A stretch of DNA of 64,000 nucleotides from Sphingomonas sp. OK281 (GTDB lineage: Bacteria > Pseudomonadota > Alphaproteobacteria > Sphingomonadales > Sphingomonadaceae). Below the pieces are notes generated by a model, which saw only the letters and a program-made list of their open reading frames with translations, did no database searches and was not told the DNA's origin. The stretch is taken from NCBI RefSeq assembly GCF_900115295.1, contig NZ_FOVZ01000001.1, positions 744,001-808,000 of the forward strand, in the 5' to 3' direction. How positions within the stretch are numbered: the first letter of the stretch is position 1; each line of letters opens with the position of its first letter. This document shows positions 18,586 through 26,154 of the stretch, in pieces. Made by a program: the position numbers and the translations under genes.

Positions 18586-19964
18586 TGCGCCGTTTCGATG
18601 CGATCATCGTCGGCGCGGGGCAGGCGGGGCCGCCACTCGCCGGGCGCCTGACCGCGGCGGGGATGACCGTTGCGCTGGTCGAGCGCAAGCTCGTCGGCGG
18701 CACCTGCGTGAACACCGGGTGCATGCCGACCAAGACGCTCGTCGCCAGCGCCTATGCTGCGCATCTGGCGCGGCGTGGCCCGGAGTTCGGTATCGTGACC
18801 GGCGACGTCGTCGTCGACATGCCTGCGGTCGCCGCGCGTGCGAGGCAAGTCGTGACCGACGCGCGGACGGGTAACGAACGCTGGCTGGAGTCTATGGCCG
18901 GGCTGACCTTCCTGCGTGGCCATGCGCGCTTCACCGGGCCCGCGACGCTCGCGGTCGACGGCGAGGAACTGACGGCACCGCGCATATTCCTCAACGTCGG
19001 CGGCCGCGCGAGCGTACCCGACATGCCTGGCGTCGACGACGTGCCGCATCTCGACAATACCGACATGGTCGCTTTGGAGGCTGTCCCCGAACATCTGGTG
19101 GTCGTCGGGGGAAGCTATGTCGGTCTGGAATTCGCGCAGATGTATCGGCGGTTCGGTGCTGCGGTGACGGTCGTCGAGCGCAGCGAACGGTTGATCCCGC
19201 ACGAGGACGCCGACGTGTCCGACGCGGTTCGCGCGATCCTTGAGGATGAGGGGATCGTGGTCCGTACCGGCGCCAACTGCATAGCCTTTGCGCGCCACGC
19301 ATCGGGCGTCGCGGTGTCGGTCGATTGTCGCGCGGGCGATCCGGCGGTGGTCGGTAGCCACGTCTTGCTCGCGGTTGGACGACGTCCCAACACCGACGAT
19401 CTGGGGCTCGATCTCGCGGGGATCGCGACCGATGCGAAGGGCTATGTGATCGTCGACGATCTTTTGCAGACCAACGTTCCCGGCATCTGGGCTCTGGGCG
19501 ATTGCAACGGCCGCGGCGCCTTCACGCACACCGCGTATAACGACTTCGAGATCGTCGCCGCGAACCTGCTCGAGGGCGACGACCGGACGCTGAGCCAGCG
19601 GCTGGCCGGCTACGCGCTCTATACCGATCCGCCGCTCGGCCGTGTCGGGTTGACGCAAGCACAGGCGGAGGAGACGGGGCGGCCGATCCTCGTCTCGAAG
19701 CGGCCGATGACTCGGGTGGGTCGTGCCGTCGAGAAGGGCGAGACGAAGGGATTCATGAAGATCGTGGCGGATGCGGAAACACAGCGGATTTTGGGAGCGG
19801 CGATCCTCGGCACCGGCGGCGACGAGGCAATCCACGGAATCCTCGACATGATGAACGCCGATCAGCCGGTGTCCGCGCTGCGCTGGGCGGTGCCGATTCA
19901 CCCGACCGTATCCGAACTGATCCCGACGCTGCTCCTCGGCCTCGAACCGGTGTCGCGCGCATGA
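18585..19964 (+). CDS. Class I pyridine nucleotide-disulfide oxidoreductase (mercuric reductase-like)
   Basis: NAD(P)H-dependent flavoenzyme of 459 residues, cytosolic. It begins with GTG overlapping the previous stop. The FAD motif is IIVGAGQAGPPLAGRL (about 7-22). The redox disulfide is C41-V-N-T-G-C46. The NAD(P) motif is VVVGGSYVGLEFAQ, and the second FAD motif appears as GIWALGDCNGRGAFTHTAYND. The C-terminal dimer domain has the catalytic base in PIHPTVSELIPT. All catalytic residues of the class are therefore present. It lacks the N-terminal HMA domain and C-terminal Cys pair of true MerA, so mercury reduction is not supported; the substrate may be a small disulfide or quinone. It is coupled by a 4-base overlap to the next reductase-like gene. 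Confidence 0.9.
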   Translation: MRRFDAIIVGAGQAGPPLAGRLTAAGMTVALVERKLVGGTCVNTGCMPTKTLVASAYAAHLARRGPEFGIVTGDVVVDMPAVAARARQVVTDARTGNERWLESMAGLTFLRGHARFTGPATLAVDGEELTAPRIFLNVGGRASVPDMPGVDDVPHLDNTDMVALEAVPEHLVVVGGSYVGLEFAQMYRRFGAAVTVVERSERLIPHEDADVSDAVRAILEDEGIVVRTGANCIAFARHASGVAVSVDCRAGDPAVVGSHVLLAVGRRPNTDDLGLDLAGIATDAKGYVIVDDLLQTNVPGIWALGDCNGRGAFTHTAYNDFEIVAANLLEGDDRTLSQRLAGYALYTDPPLGRVGLTQAQAEETGRPILVSKRPMTRVGRAVEKGETKGFMKIVADAETQRILGAAILGTGGDEAIHGILDMMNADQPVSALRWAVPIHPTVSELIPTLLLGLEPVSRA

Positions 19965-21619
19965 GTGATCTCGGCGCGCGCGACCACCAGATGTTCCCGG
20001 TGCTCAACGCGGAACAGCTTCAGACGGCAAAGCGCTTCGCGAGTGGTCCGGCGCGCGTATTTGCCGCGGGCGAGCAGGTCTATGCGATCGGCGAGCACGG
20101 CGTCGCGGCCTGGCTGGTGCTCGAAGGCACGATCGACGTCGTCCGTCGCGACGGGCTGAGCGACGAGGCACCGATCACCACGCACGGCCCGGGGCAGTTG
20201 ACGGGCGAGGTCAACCAGCTTGCCGGGCGCCCGACGATCGCGGGCGGCACCGCTGGCCCCGCCGGCTGCACTGCGCTGCCGTTCGACCCGGCGCACCTGC
20301 GCGCGCTGATGGTCGGCTCCGCGGACGTCGGCGAGATCGTGATGCGCGCGCTGATCCTGCGCCGCGTGGGGCTTATCGAGCAGGGCAGCGGGGGGACGGT
20401 GATCGTCGGCCTGCCGGACAGTCCCGACGTCGTCCGGCTACAGGGATTTCTCACGCGGTCGGGCTATCCAAACATTGTCCTCGATGCGGCAGCCGACGAC
20501 GAGGGGCGTGCACTGGTCGAGCGGACCGGCGTCGCGTCGAGCGACCTGCCGCTGGTGGTCTGCCCCAACGGTACGGTGCTGAAAAGGCCGTCGGATATCG
20601 AGGTTGCGGCGTGCCTCGGCATCACGCCAGAACTCGATCCCGACATCGTCTACGACGTCGCGATCGTCGGCGCGGGGCCGGCGGGGCTGGCGGCGGCCGT
20701 GTATGCCGCATCCGAAGGACTGTCGGTGATCGTGCTCGACGAGCGTGCGATCGGCGGGCAGGCGGGGGCGTCGGCTAGGATCGAGAATTACCTGGGCTTC
20801 CCGACCGGCATTTCGGGGCAGGCGCTGGCGGGGCGCGCGTTCAACCAGGCGCTGAAGTTCGGGGCGGAGATCGCGATCCCGTTGACCGTCGAGCATCTCG
20901 ATTGCGACGAGGATCGGCCCGCGGGCGACCCGCTTGCGCTTGAACTGCCGGGCGATCGGCGCGTCCAGTCCCGGACGGTGATCGTCGCGTCTGGCGCGCG
21001 GTATCGGCGGCCGGACATTCCCGACCTGGCTGAGTTCGAGGGCGCCGGCGTATCCTACTGGGCATCGCCGATCGAGGCGCGGTTGTGCGAGGGCGAGGAA
21101 GTCGCGCTGGTCGGCGGCGGCAACTCGGCCGGGCAGGCGGTTGTGTTCCTCGCGCCGCGCGTGAAGCACCTGCACCTGATCGTGCGCCGCCCGCTGGCCG
21201 CGACGATGTCGAAATATCTGATCGACCGGATCGCGGCGCTGCCCAACGTGACGATCCGCGTCGGCACCGAGGTCGTCGGGCTGGAGGGCGAGCGTGCCAC
21301 CGGACTGACGGCAGCGATCTTCCGCCACCGCAGCGACGGCGCGGAGACGCGCTGCGCGATGCGACACCTGTTCCTGTTCATCGGCGCAGACCCCAACGCG
21401 GGCTGGCTGAAGGGCTGCGTCGATACCGACGAGAAGGGGTTCATCGTCACCGGTGCCGCCGCGCTGCCGTTGCAGACGAGCCGCGCCGGCGTATTCGCGA
21501 TCGGCGACGTCCGCGCCGGTTCGACCAAGCGCGTCGCCGCGGCGGTCGGCGAAGGCGCGGCGGTGGTCGCGCAGATCCACACGGTTTTGGCCGACATGGC
21601 GGAAAGGTACGCGGAATGA
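19961..21619 (+). CDS. Cyclic nucleotide-binding / thioredoxin reductase-like fusion
   Basis: A 552-residue fusion. Residues about 10-140 look like a cNMP-binding beta-roll (ARVFAAGEQVYAIGEHGVAAWLVLEG). Residues about 145-220 resemble a thioredoxin/glutaredoxin-like module without a CxxC. From about 228 onward there is a thioredoxin-reductase fold: FAD motif VAIVGAGPAGLAAA, GGQAGASARIENYLGFP, NADPH motif VALVGGGNSAGQA, and a second FAD motif in GVFAIGDVRAGSTKRVAAAVGEG. At the position of the usual CATC active site (about residue 364) the sequence reads SYWASPIEARLC, so the redox cysteine pair is missing. It may transfer electrons to an acceptor other than thioredoxin or act as a sensor. Its start overlaps the previous gene by 4 bases and its stop overlaps the zinc-finger gene by 4. 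Confidence 0.88.
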   Translation: MSDLGARDHQMFPVLNAEQLQTAKRFASGPARVFAAGEQVYAIGEHGVAAWLVLEGTIDVVRRDGLSDEAPITTHGPGQLTGEVNQLAGRPTIAGGTAGPAGCTALPFDPAHLRALMVGSADVGEIVMRALILRRVGLIEQGSGGTVIVGLPDSPDVVRLQGFLTRSGYPNIVLDAAADDEGRALVERTGVASSDLPLVVCPNGTVLKRPSDIEVAACLGITPELDPDIVYDVAIVGAGPAGLAAAVYAASEGLSVIVLDERAIGGQAGASARIENYLGFPTGISGQALAGRAFNQALKFGAEIAIPLTVEHLDCDEDRPAGDPLALELPGDRRVQSRTVIVASGARYRRPDIPDLAEFEGAGVSYWASPIEARLCEGEEVALVGGGNSAGQAVVFLAPRVKHLHLIVRRPLAATMSKYLIDRIAALPNVTIRVGTEVVGLEGERATGLTAAIFRHRSDGAETRCAMRHLFLFIGADPNAGWLKGCVDTDEKGFIVTGAAALPLQTSRAGVFAIGDVRAGSTKRVAAAVGEGAAVVAQIHTVLADMAERYAE

Positions 21620-21921
21620 GCTACGGTTGCACGCATATGGATACGATCCGTGACGTAACGCCGAGCGCGAAGGGATGCGAGGAGTGCCTCCGGATCGGCA
21701 GCGAGTGGGTGCATCTCCGGCTGTGCCGGGAATGCGGTCATGTCGGCTGCTGCGACGACTCCCCGCGCCGCCACGCGACCGCACACTTCCACGCGACGCG
21801 GCATCCGATTATCGAGGGCTATGACCCGCCGGAAGGCTGGGGCTGGTGCTTCGTGGACGAGACGATGGTGGACATGCCGGACCAAACGCCGCAGGTGGGG
21901 CCGATCCCGCGCTATGTTTGA
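21616..21921 (+). CDS. UBP-type zinc finger protein
   Basis: A 101-residue single-domain protein with the zinc ligands of the ubiquitin-hydrolase-type finger: C5 and H7, C21/C24, C37/C40, H42, C45, then H-rich HATAHFHATRHPII and WCFVDETMV. In eukaryotes this finger binds the C-terminus of ubiquitin. Bacteria of this group lack ubiquitin, so the ligand is unknown. It is translated from an ATG overlapping the stop of the reductase-like fusion and is last in the operon, suggesting it works with the redox enzymes, perhaps as a recognition or regulatory partner. That role is inference. Confidence 0.88.
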   Translation: MSYGCTHMDTIRDVTPSAKGCEECLRIGSEWVHLRLCRECGHVGCCDDSPRRHATAHFHATRHPIIEGYDPPEGWGWCFVDETMVDMPDQTPQVGPIPRYV

Positions 21922-22010
21922 GGGGACGGGAGTGTGGTCGTAGCGGTTTGATTCGGCATTACGAGCTAACCCCGCGTACAAGGAAGTTTAGGACGAACTG
22001 CTCACAGGTA

Positions 22011-22120
22011 CACCACCCCGGCGAAGGCCGGGGCCCGGTTGGCATGGCTTGAGTGACAAAGCGCAAACCTACATCACCGACGTTTCCCAACTGAGCCCCG
22101 GCCTCCGCCGGGGAGGTGCC
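22011..22120. repeat. Intergenic inverted repeat, family B, copy 1
   Basis: The left arm, a caccaccccggcgaaggccg-type sequence continuing gggcccggttgg, is matched about 50 bases later by 'ccaactgagccccggcc' and 'tccgccggggaggtg'. Each arm folds on itself, and the two arms are reverse complements. Two further copies are at 23091-23200 and 51151-51258. The spacer differs between copies. Confidence 0.85.
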
Positions 22121-22182
22121 TACTCGGAAGAATCGAACTAAGCCGACGCGCTCGCTGGTGCATGTTGAGCGCTGCAAACTGA

Positions 22183-22196
22183 CGTTGGTACCAACG
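22183..22196. promoter_or_regulatory. Perfect 14-base palindrome, candidate operator
   Basis: cgttggtaccaacg is a perfect palindrome 103 bases before the cyclophilin start. The symmetric core ttggtaccaa is of the kind bound by LacI-type dimers, but no such regulator is in the window. Confidence 0.35.
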
Positions 22197-22298
22197 GTGA
22201 TCACCGGTTTACTCCACGTCACCACATACCCCTCCGCGCTTGCCTCGCCGTAAACGGACAGGTAGCCGACGCCATCGGTAAAGGCGTGAGTGATCGAG

Positions 22299-22989
22299 AT
22301 GCGGCGTTTGATGATCGGCTTCGTGGCCATTGCGGCCTTGGCGTCCGCAGGAACGGCACAGCCGGCATGGAGGTCGGTGCAGCGCGCCGAACCGGGACCG
22401 AAGCCCGGCTTGGTACGCGTCCGCATCGTCCACCTCCGAGGGCCCGATCCTGCTGGCGCTCGACGCGCGGCACGCACCGAAGACGACCGCGAATTTCCTC
22501 GCCTATGTCGATGACGGCCGGTTCGACGGCACCGATTTCTACCGCGCGAGCCGCCAGAAGTCCGCGCCAAAGCTCGGCTTCATCCAGGCGGGCATCCGCA
22601 CCGATGCACGGCGGATCCTGCCGCCGTTTCCGCTTGAGACCACCGCGATGACCGGCATCAAGCATCTCGACGCGACGATCTCGATGGCACGTGGCATGAC
22701 GCCGGCGTCGGCTGGCGGGAATTTCTTCATCACGGTTGGGCCCGCACCCGCGATGGACGCGCGCGCGGGATATCCGGGCTATGCCGCGTTCGGGCATGTC
22801 GTCGCGGGGATGGACGTGGTGAAGCGGATCCTTGCCAAGCCGACCGGCGGCGGGATGGACGCGTTCAAGGACCAGATGATCTTGAAGCGCGTGGCGCTTG
22901 TGAGTGCGCGGCGTTTGGATGGCGTTGCCAAGCCGACGGGGCTGCCGCGGGCGTGGCTGATCGAGACGGAGCCGCAGCGGCGGAGGTGA
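22299..22989 (+). pseudogene. Cyclophilin-type peptidyl-prolyl isomerase with apparent frameshift
   Basis: A periplasmic prolyl isomerase would read from ATG 22299: signal peptide MRRLMIGFVAIAALASAG and PGPKPGLVRVRI in one frame, then TSEGPILLALDARHAPKTT, NFLAYVDDGRFDGTDFYRAS and AGGNFFITVG in another. The switch falls around 22428-22431, where four bases (gtcc) sit where three would restore the frame. Upstream and downstream halves each match the cyclophilin family, and neither makes sense alone. Residues near FHRV/FYR and the F-F-I core are kept. It could be a real inactivating insertion or a sequence error. The gene stands alone between two repeat-rich gaps. Confidence 0.8.
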
Positions 22990-23090
22990 GGGGTGGAGCG
23001 CGAACTTTTATTTCAAGCGTACCGGGAACACCACGGTTCTTGCCCGCGAACGACTTAGCAGCCTTCGAACACAATCGCCGTCCCGCCCAC

Positions 23091-23200
23091 GCACCTCCCC
23101 GGCGAAGGCCGGGGCCCAGTTGCGGAAGCCTGAGTAAATGGACGCTGCGCGCAGTTACTACTGTCCCCCAACTGGGCCCCGGCCTGCGCCGGGGTGGGGC
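23091..23200. repeat. Intergenic inverted repeat, family B, copy 2
   Basis: The arms 'cctccccggcgaaggccggg' plus gcccagttg and 'caactgggccccggcctgcg' plus ccggggtgggg match copies 1 and 3. The central spacer contains 'ctgcgcgcagttactactg'-like bases shared loosely with copy 3. Confidence 0.85.
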
Positions 23201-23255
23201 ACCAAGATTTGGTTCTGACAATCACGTTTCAAACTTCGGCGCCGCAACCCTTTCT

Positions 23256-23337
23256 GTTCTCCCGCGAAGGCGGGAGCCCAGGGTAACGATCGCCGGTGCC
23301 TGTGGCTCCTGGGCCCCCGCCTTCGCAGGGGAACAAG
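23256..23337. repeat. Intergenic inverted repeat, family A, copy 2
   Basis: 'tgttctcccgcgaaggcggg' with agccca on the left and 'tgggcccccgccttcgcagg' with ggaaca on the right, separated by about 30 bases. It matches the copies at 1704-1756 and 51031-51090. Confidence 0.85.
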
Positions 23338-23347
23338 CTAGAGCCCG

Positions 23348-24964
23348 TTACGCGATCAAGCTAAGCGCAACCGCTTCCGCGACCTTGATACCGTCGACTG
23401 CGGCGGACAGAATGCCCCCCGCATAGCCAGCGCCTTCTCCCGCCGGGAACAGGCCGGCCGTGTTGAGGCTCATGAAATCGTCACCCCGCGTGATCCTCAC
23501 CGGCGATGACGTCCGCGTCTCCACACCCGTGAGCACCGCATCGGGGTGATCGTAGCCCGGGATTTCGCGCCCGAACGCCGGCAGTGCCTCGCGTAGCGCG
23601 GTGATCGCGAACTCCGGCAGACACTCCGACAAGTCGGTCATGTGCACGCCGGGCTTGTACGACGGGATAACCGAACCGAGCGCGATCGACGCGCGGCCCG
23701 CGAGGAGGTCGCCGATGCGTTGCGCAGGTGCCTTGTAGTTCGAGCCGCCGGCGACATAGGCGCGCGTTTCCCAGTGGCGCTGCAGCTCGATCCCGGCGAG
23801 CGGGTGGCCGGGATAGTCGCGCTCGGGGTCGATGCCGATGACGATTCCCGAGTTCGCGTTGCGTTCGTTGCGCGAATATTGGCTCATGCCGTTGGTGGCG
23901 ACGCGGCCCTCTTCCGAGGTCGCGGCGACGACGGTGCCGCCCGGGCACATGCAGAAGCTGTAGACGGTCCGTCCGTTCTTGCAGTGGTGCGACAGGCTGT
24001 ATGCCGCTGCGCCGAGATCGGGATGGCCAGCGCACGGCCCGAACCGGGCTTCGTCGATCCACGACTGCGGATGCTCGATGCGGACGCCGATCGAGAACGG
24101 CTTGGCTTCTACGTGCACGCCCTTGGCATGGAGCATCTCGAACGTGTCGCGCGCGCTGTGGCCGACCGCGAAGACGACGTGGTTGGCTTCGAGATAGTCG
24201 CCGGTGCTGAGATGGAGCCCGCGGACTTGGCGCGTGCCGGCTTCCTCGACGATGTCGAGACCATCGACGCGCGTCGAGAAGCGGTACTCGCCGCCGAGCG
24301 CCTCGATCGTCTCGCGCATGCTCTCGACCATCGTGACGAGGCGGAAGGTGCCGATATGCGGGTGCGCTTCGGTCAGGATTTCCGGGGGCGCGCCGGCCTT
24401 GACGAACTCGGTCAGGACTTTCCGTCCAAGATGACGCGGGTCCTTGATCTGGCTCCAGAGCTTGCCGTCGGAGAAAGTGCCGGCACCGCCCTCGCCGAAC
24501 TGGACGTTGGATTCGGGGTTGAGGACGCTCTTGCGCCAGAGGCCCCAGGTATCCTTGGTACGTTCGCGGACGACTTTGCCGCGGTCGAGGATGATCGGGC
24601 GGAACCCCATCTGCGCGAGGATCAGGCCGGCGAAGAGGCCGCAGGGGCCCGCGCCGACCACCACCGGGCGGGGGCCGGTGTAGTTCGGGCCGCCCTTGGT
24701 GACGAAGCGATACCCCGTGTCCGGTGTGCGCTGGACGTGGCGATCCTTGCGGAAGCGCTGGAGGACGGTGTCCTCGTTCTTCAGCGTGACGTCGACCGAA
24801 TAGACGAGCTGGATGTCCATCTTGTCGCGGGCATCGTGTGCGCGTCTGGCGATGGTGTAGCGGATCAGGTCGCGCGGGGTGACGCGCAGGCGGTCGCGGA
24901 TCGCGGCGGGGAGCGCTTCGTCGGCGTGGTTGAGCGGCAGCTTGAGGTCGGTGATGCGGAGCAT
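23348..24964 (-). CDS. FAD-dependent dehydrogenase (NAD(P)/FAD oxidoreductase family)
   Basis: A 538-residue flavoprotein of unknown substrate. The start at 24964 (MLRITDLKLPL) is where family similarity begins; the longer frame upstream would run through cobO on the other strand. The dinucleotide-binding motif VVVGAGPCGLFAGLILAQ lies near residue 105, followed by the characteristic NVQFGEGGAGTFSDGKL, VFAVGHSARDTFEML, and the Cys-containing VYSFCMCPGGTVV. The C-terminal flavin motif is FPAGEGAGYAGGILSAAVDG. The protein belongs to the large widespread group often annotated simply as FAD-dependent dehydrogenase. It is divergent from cobO with a 54-base gap, so a shared promoter region is likely, but a link to cobalamin is not shown. 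Confidence 0.88.
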   Translation of the reverse strand: MLRITDLKLPLNHADEALPAAIRDRLRVTPRDLIRYTIARRAHDARDKMDIQLVYSVDVTLKNEDTVLQRFRKDRHVQRTPDTGYRFVTKGGPNYTGPRPVVVGAGPCGLFAGLILAQMGFRPIILDRGKVVRERTKDTWGLWRKSVLNPESNVQFGEGGAGTFSDGKLWSQIKDPRHLGRKVLTEFVKAGAPPEILTEAHPHIGTFRLVTMVESMRETIEALGGEYRFSTRVDGLDIVEEAGTRQVRGLHLSTGDYLEANHVVFAVGHSARDTFEMLHAKGVHVEAKPFSIGVRIEHPQSWIDEARFGPCAGHPDLGAAAYSLSHHCKNGRTVYSFCMCPGGTVVAATSEEGRVATNGMSQYSRNERNANSGIVIGIDPERDYPGHPLAGIELQRHWETRAYVAGGSNYKAPAQRIGDLLAGRASIALGSVIPSYKPGVHMTDLSECLPEFAITALREALPAFGREIPGYDHPDAVLTGVETRTSSPVRITRGDDFMSLNTAGLFPAGEGAGYAGGILSAAVDGIKVAEAVALSLIA

Positions 24965-25018
24965 GTCGGTCGCTCTAGCGCCGCGCGGCGCGATCCGCCA
25001 TCGGGTGCGGGAGAGGAC

Positions 25019-25624
25019 ATGATCATGCGGACCGACGACGAGCAGAATGCCAAGAGCGCCAAGCGCAAGGAGGTCCAGGACCGGATCGTCGCGAGCAAGA
25101 CGATCGAGAAGGGGCTGATCATCGTCCACACCGGCAAGGGCAAGGGCAAGTCGACCGCCGCGTTCGGCATGGCGGTGCGGATGATCGGGCATGGGCGCAA
25201 GGTCGGCGTGGTCCAGTTCGTCAAGGGCGCGATGGCGACCGGCGAGAAGGCGATCTTCGACGCGTTCACGGACCTGTGCGAGTTCAAACCGATGGGGGAG
25301 GGGTTCACCTGGGATACGCAGGACCGCGCGCGCGATATCGCGGTGGCGCGCGAGGCGTGGGACGAGGTGAAGCGGATGATCGCGGATCCGTCCTATGCGA
25401 TGGTGGTCGCGGACGAACTCAACATCGTGCTGCGGTACGAGTATCTGCCGGTCGACGAGGTCGTGGCCGTGTTGGCGGCGAAGCCCGAGATGACGCATGT
25501 CGTGGTGACCGGGCGGAATGCGCCGGATGCGCTGATCGAGATGGCGGACCTTGTGACCGAGATGACGCAGGTGAAGCATCCGTTCCGTTCGGGCGTGAAG
25601 GCGCAGGCGGGCGTGGAGTTCTGA
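25019..25624 (+). CDS. cobO: Cob(I)yrinic acid a,c-diamide adenosyltransferase
   Basis: Adds the 5'-deoxyadenosyl group from ATP to the reduced corrinoid in cobalamin synthesis and salvage (CobA/CobO family). ATG at 25019 has GAGAGG just upstream; ATG 25025 is an alternative. The 201-residue protein has the P-loop HTGKGKGKSTAAFG (about 37-50), the conserved WDTQDRARD and MVVADELNIVL motifs, and the C-terminal VKHPFRSGVKAQAGVEF typical of the family. It lies upstream of the B12 riboswitch, so it is transcribed separately from the switch-controlled operon unless there is read-through. Confidence 0.95.
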   Translation: MIMRTDDEQNAKSAKRKEVQDRIVASKTIEKGLIIVHTGKGKGKSTAAFGMAVRMIGHGRKVGVVQFVKGAMATGEKAIFDAFTDLCEFKPMGEGFTWDTQDRARDIAVAREAWDEVKRMIADPSYAMVVADELNIVLRYEYLPVDEVVAVLAAKPEMTHVVVTGRNAPDALIEMADLVTEMTQVKHPFRSGVKAQAGVEF

Positions 25625-25630
25625 CTTCTT

Positions 25631-25750
25631 GATCCTCCCTTGGCAGGGGAGGTGGCTGGCACTTGCCAGACGGAGGTGTGTTGCGATCTCGATGGCGGGT
25701 CACTCCTCCGTCAGCGCAAACGGGCTGCCACCTCCCCTGCAAGGGAGAGG
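25631..25750. repeat. Intergenic inverted repeat, family E-like, copy 3
   Basis: The left arm 'cctcccttggcaggggaggt' plus ggc and the right arm 'gccacctcccctgcaaggga' plus gagg are reverse complements with a spacer of about 60 bases containing ctccgtc/gacggag. It is more divergent than the other family E elements and might be a separate family. Confidence 0.65.
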
Positions 25751-25799
25751 ATTAGAGGCTGCTTGTCTACGATCGATCGTACGCGTATCGCTCCACCCG

Positions 25800-26020
25800 C
25801 GACAGGTTTTCCCGAGGCGGCAACGCGTAGGGAAATGAAAATGGGAACGGGAAACACCCGGCTGCCCCTGCAACTGTACGCGGCGAGCCATCGTGCCTCA
25901 TGCCATTGGGATGTTCCCGAGAAGGCGGCGCGGCCGGCGTTGACCCGCGAGCCAGGAGACCTGCCCGTCGCGGTCGTCTTTCGTCCGGCCAGGGTGCGCC
26001 GAACGGACGGGTAACACCCC
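25800..26020 (+). promoter_or_regulatory. Cobalamin riboswitch
   Basis: The aptamer shows the class hallmarks: the 'gggaacgggaaacacccgg' core, ctgcccctgcaactgt (25862-25877), and the B12 box agccaggagacctgcc (25950-25965). Beyond the box, cgtccg (25982-25987) can pair with cggacg (26004-26009) and gggtg (25992-25996) with caccc (26015-26019), which may be the expression platform. Adenosylcobalamin binding would be expected to lower expression of the DUF1636-cobT-cobC-cobS operon. The exact 5' boundary is uncertain by about 20 bases. Confidence 0.93.
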
Positions 26021-26154
26021 GAGCGACGACATCGCTTCGCGTCTCGCGGAGGCTGGAGGCGTGCGCCTCTCGCCCTTCGCGCGGTGCGGAACCGACTGTC
26101 CGAAGGGGTTCCTATGCCAAGTTTACAACGTTACGAGATCGTCCGGGAACGGAC

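Larger units (their letters stand above)
21922..22298. other. Intergenic region with repeat and palindrome
   Basis: The left half carries a family B inverted repeat at 22011-22120. The right half contains a perfect 14-base palindrome at 22183-22196 and the upstream sequence of the cyclophilin gene. A minus-strand open frame crossing this region has no ribosome-binding site and overlaps the repeat, so I do not call it. Confidence 0.6.
22990..23347. other. Intergenic region occupied by two repeat elements
   Basis: This 358-base gap between the convergent cyclophilin and FAD-dehydrogenase genes holds a family B repeat (23091-23200) directly followed by a family A repeat (23256-23337). Little else is present, and no gene is supported. 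The repeats could serve as bidirectional terminators. Confidence 0.65.
25625..26154. other. Leader region of the cobalamin operon
   Basis: It contains a family E-like repeat (25631-25750), the cobalamin riboswitch (about 25800-26020), and about 130 further bases. Near the end is a possible 15-codon ORF at 26114-26161 with AAGGGG upstream, whose stop overlaps the DUF1636 start. Confidence 0.7.

Noticed and set aside
18585..19964. Mercury resistance (merA)
   Set aside because: The HMA domain, the C-terminal Cys pair and merR/merT/merP neighbours are all missing.
21959..22570. A minus-strand open frame across the family B repeat and the cyclophilin start
   Set aside because: Part of it looks protein-like, but it lacks a ribosome-binding site, runs through a repeat and overlaps the cyclophilin gene.
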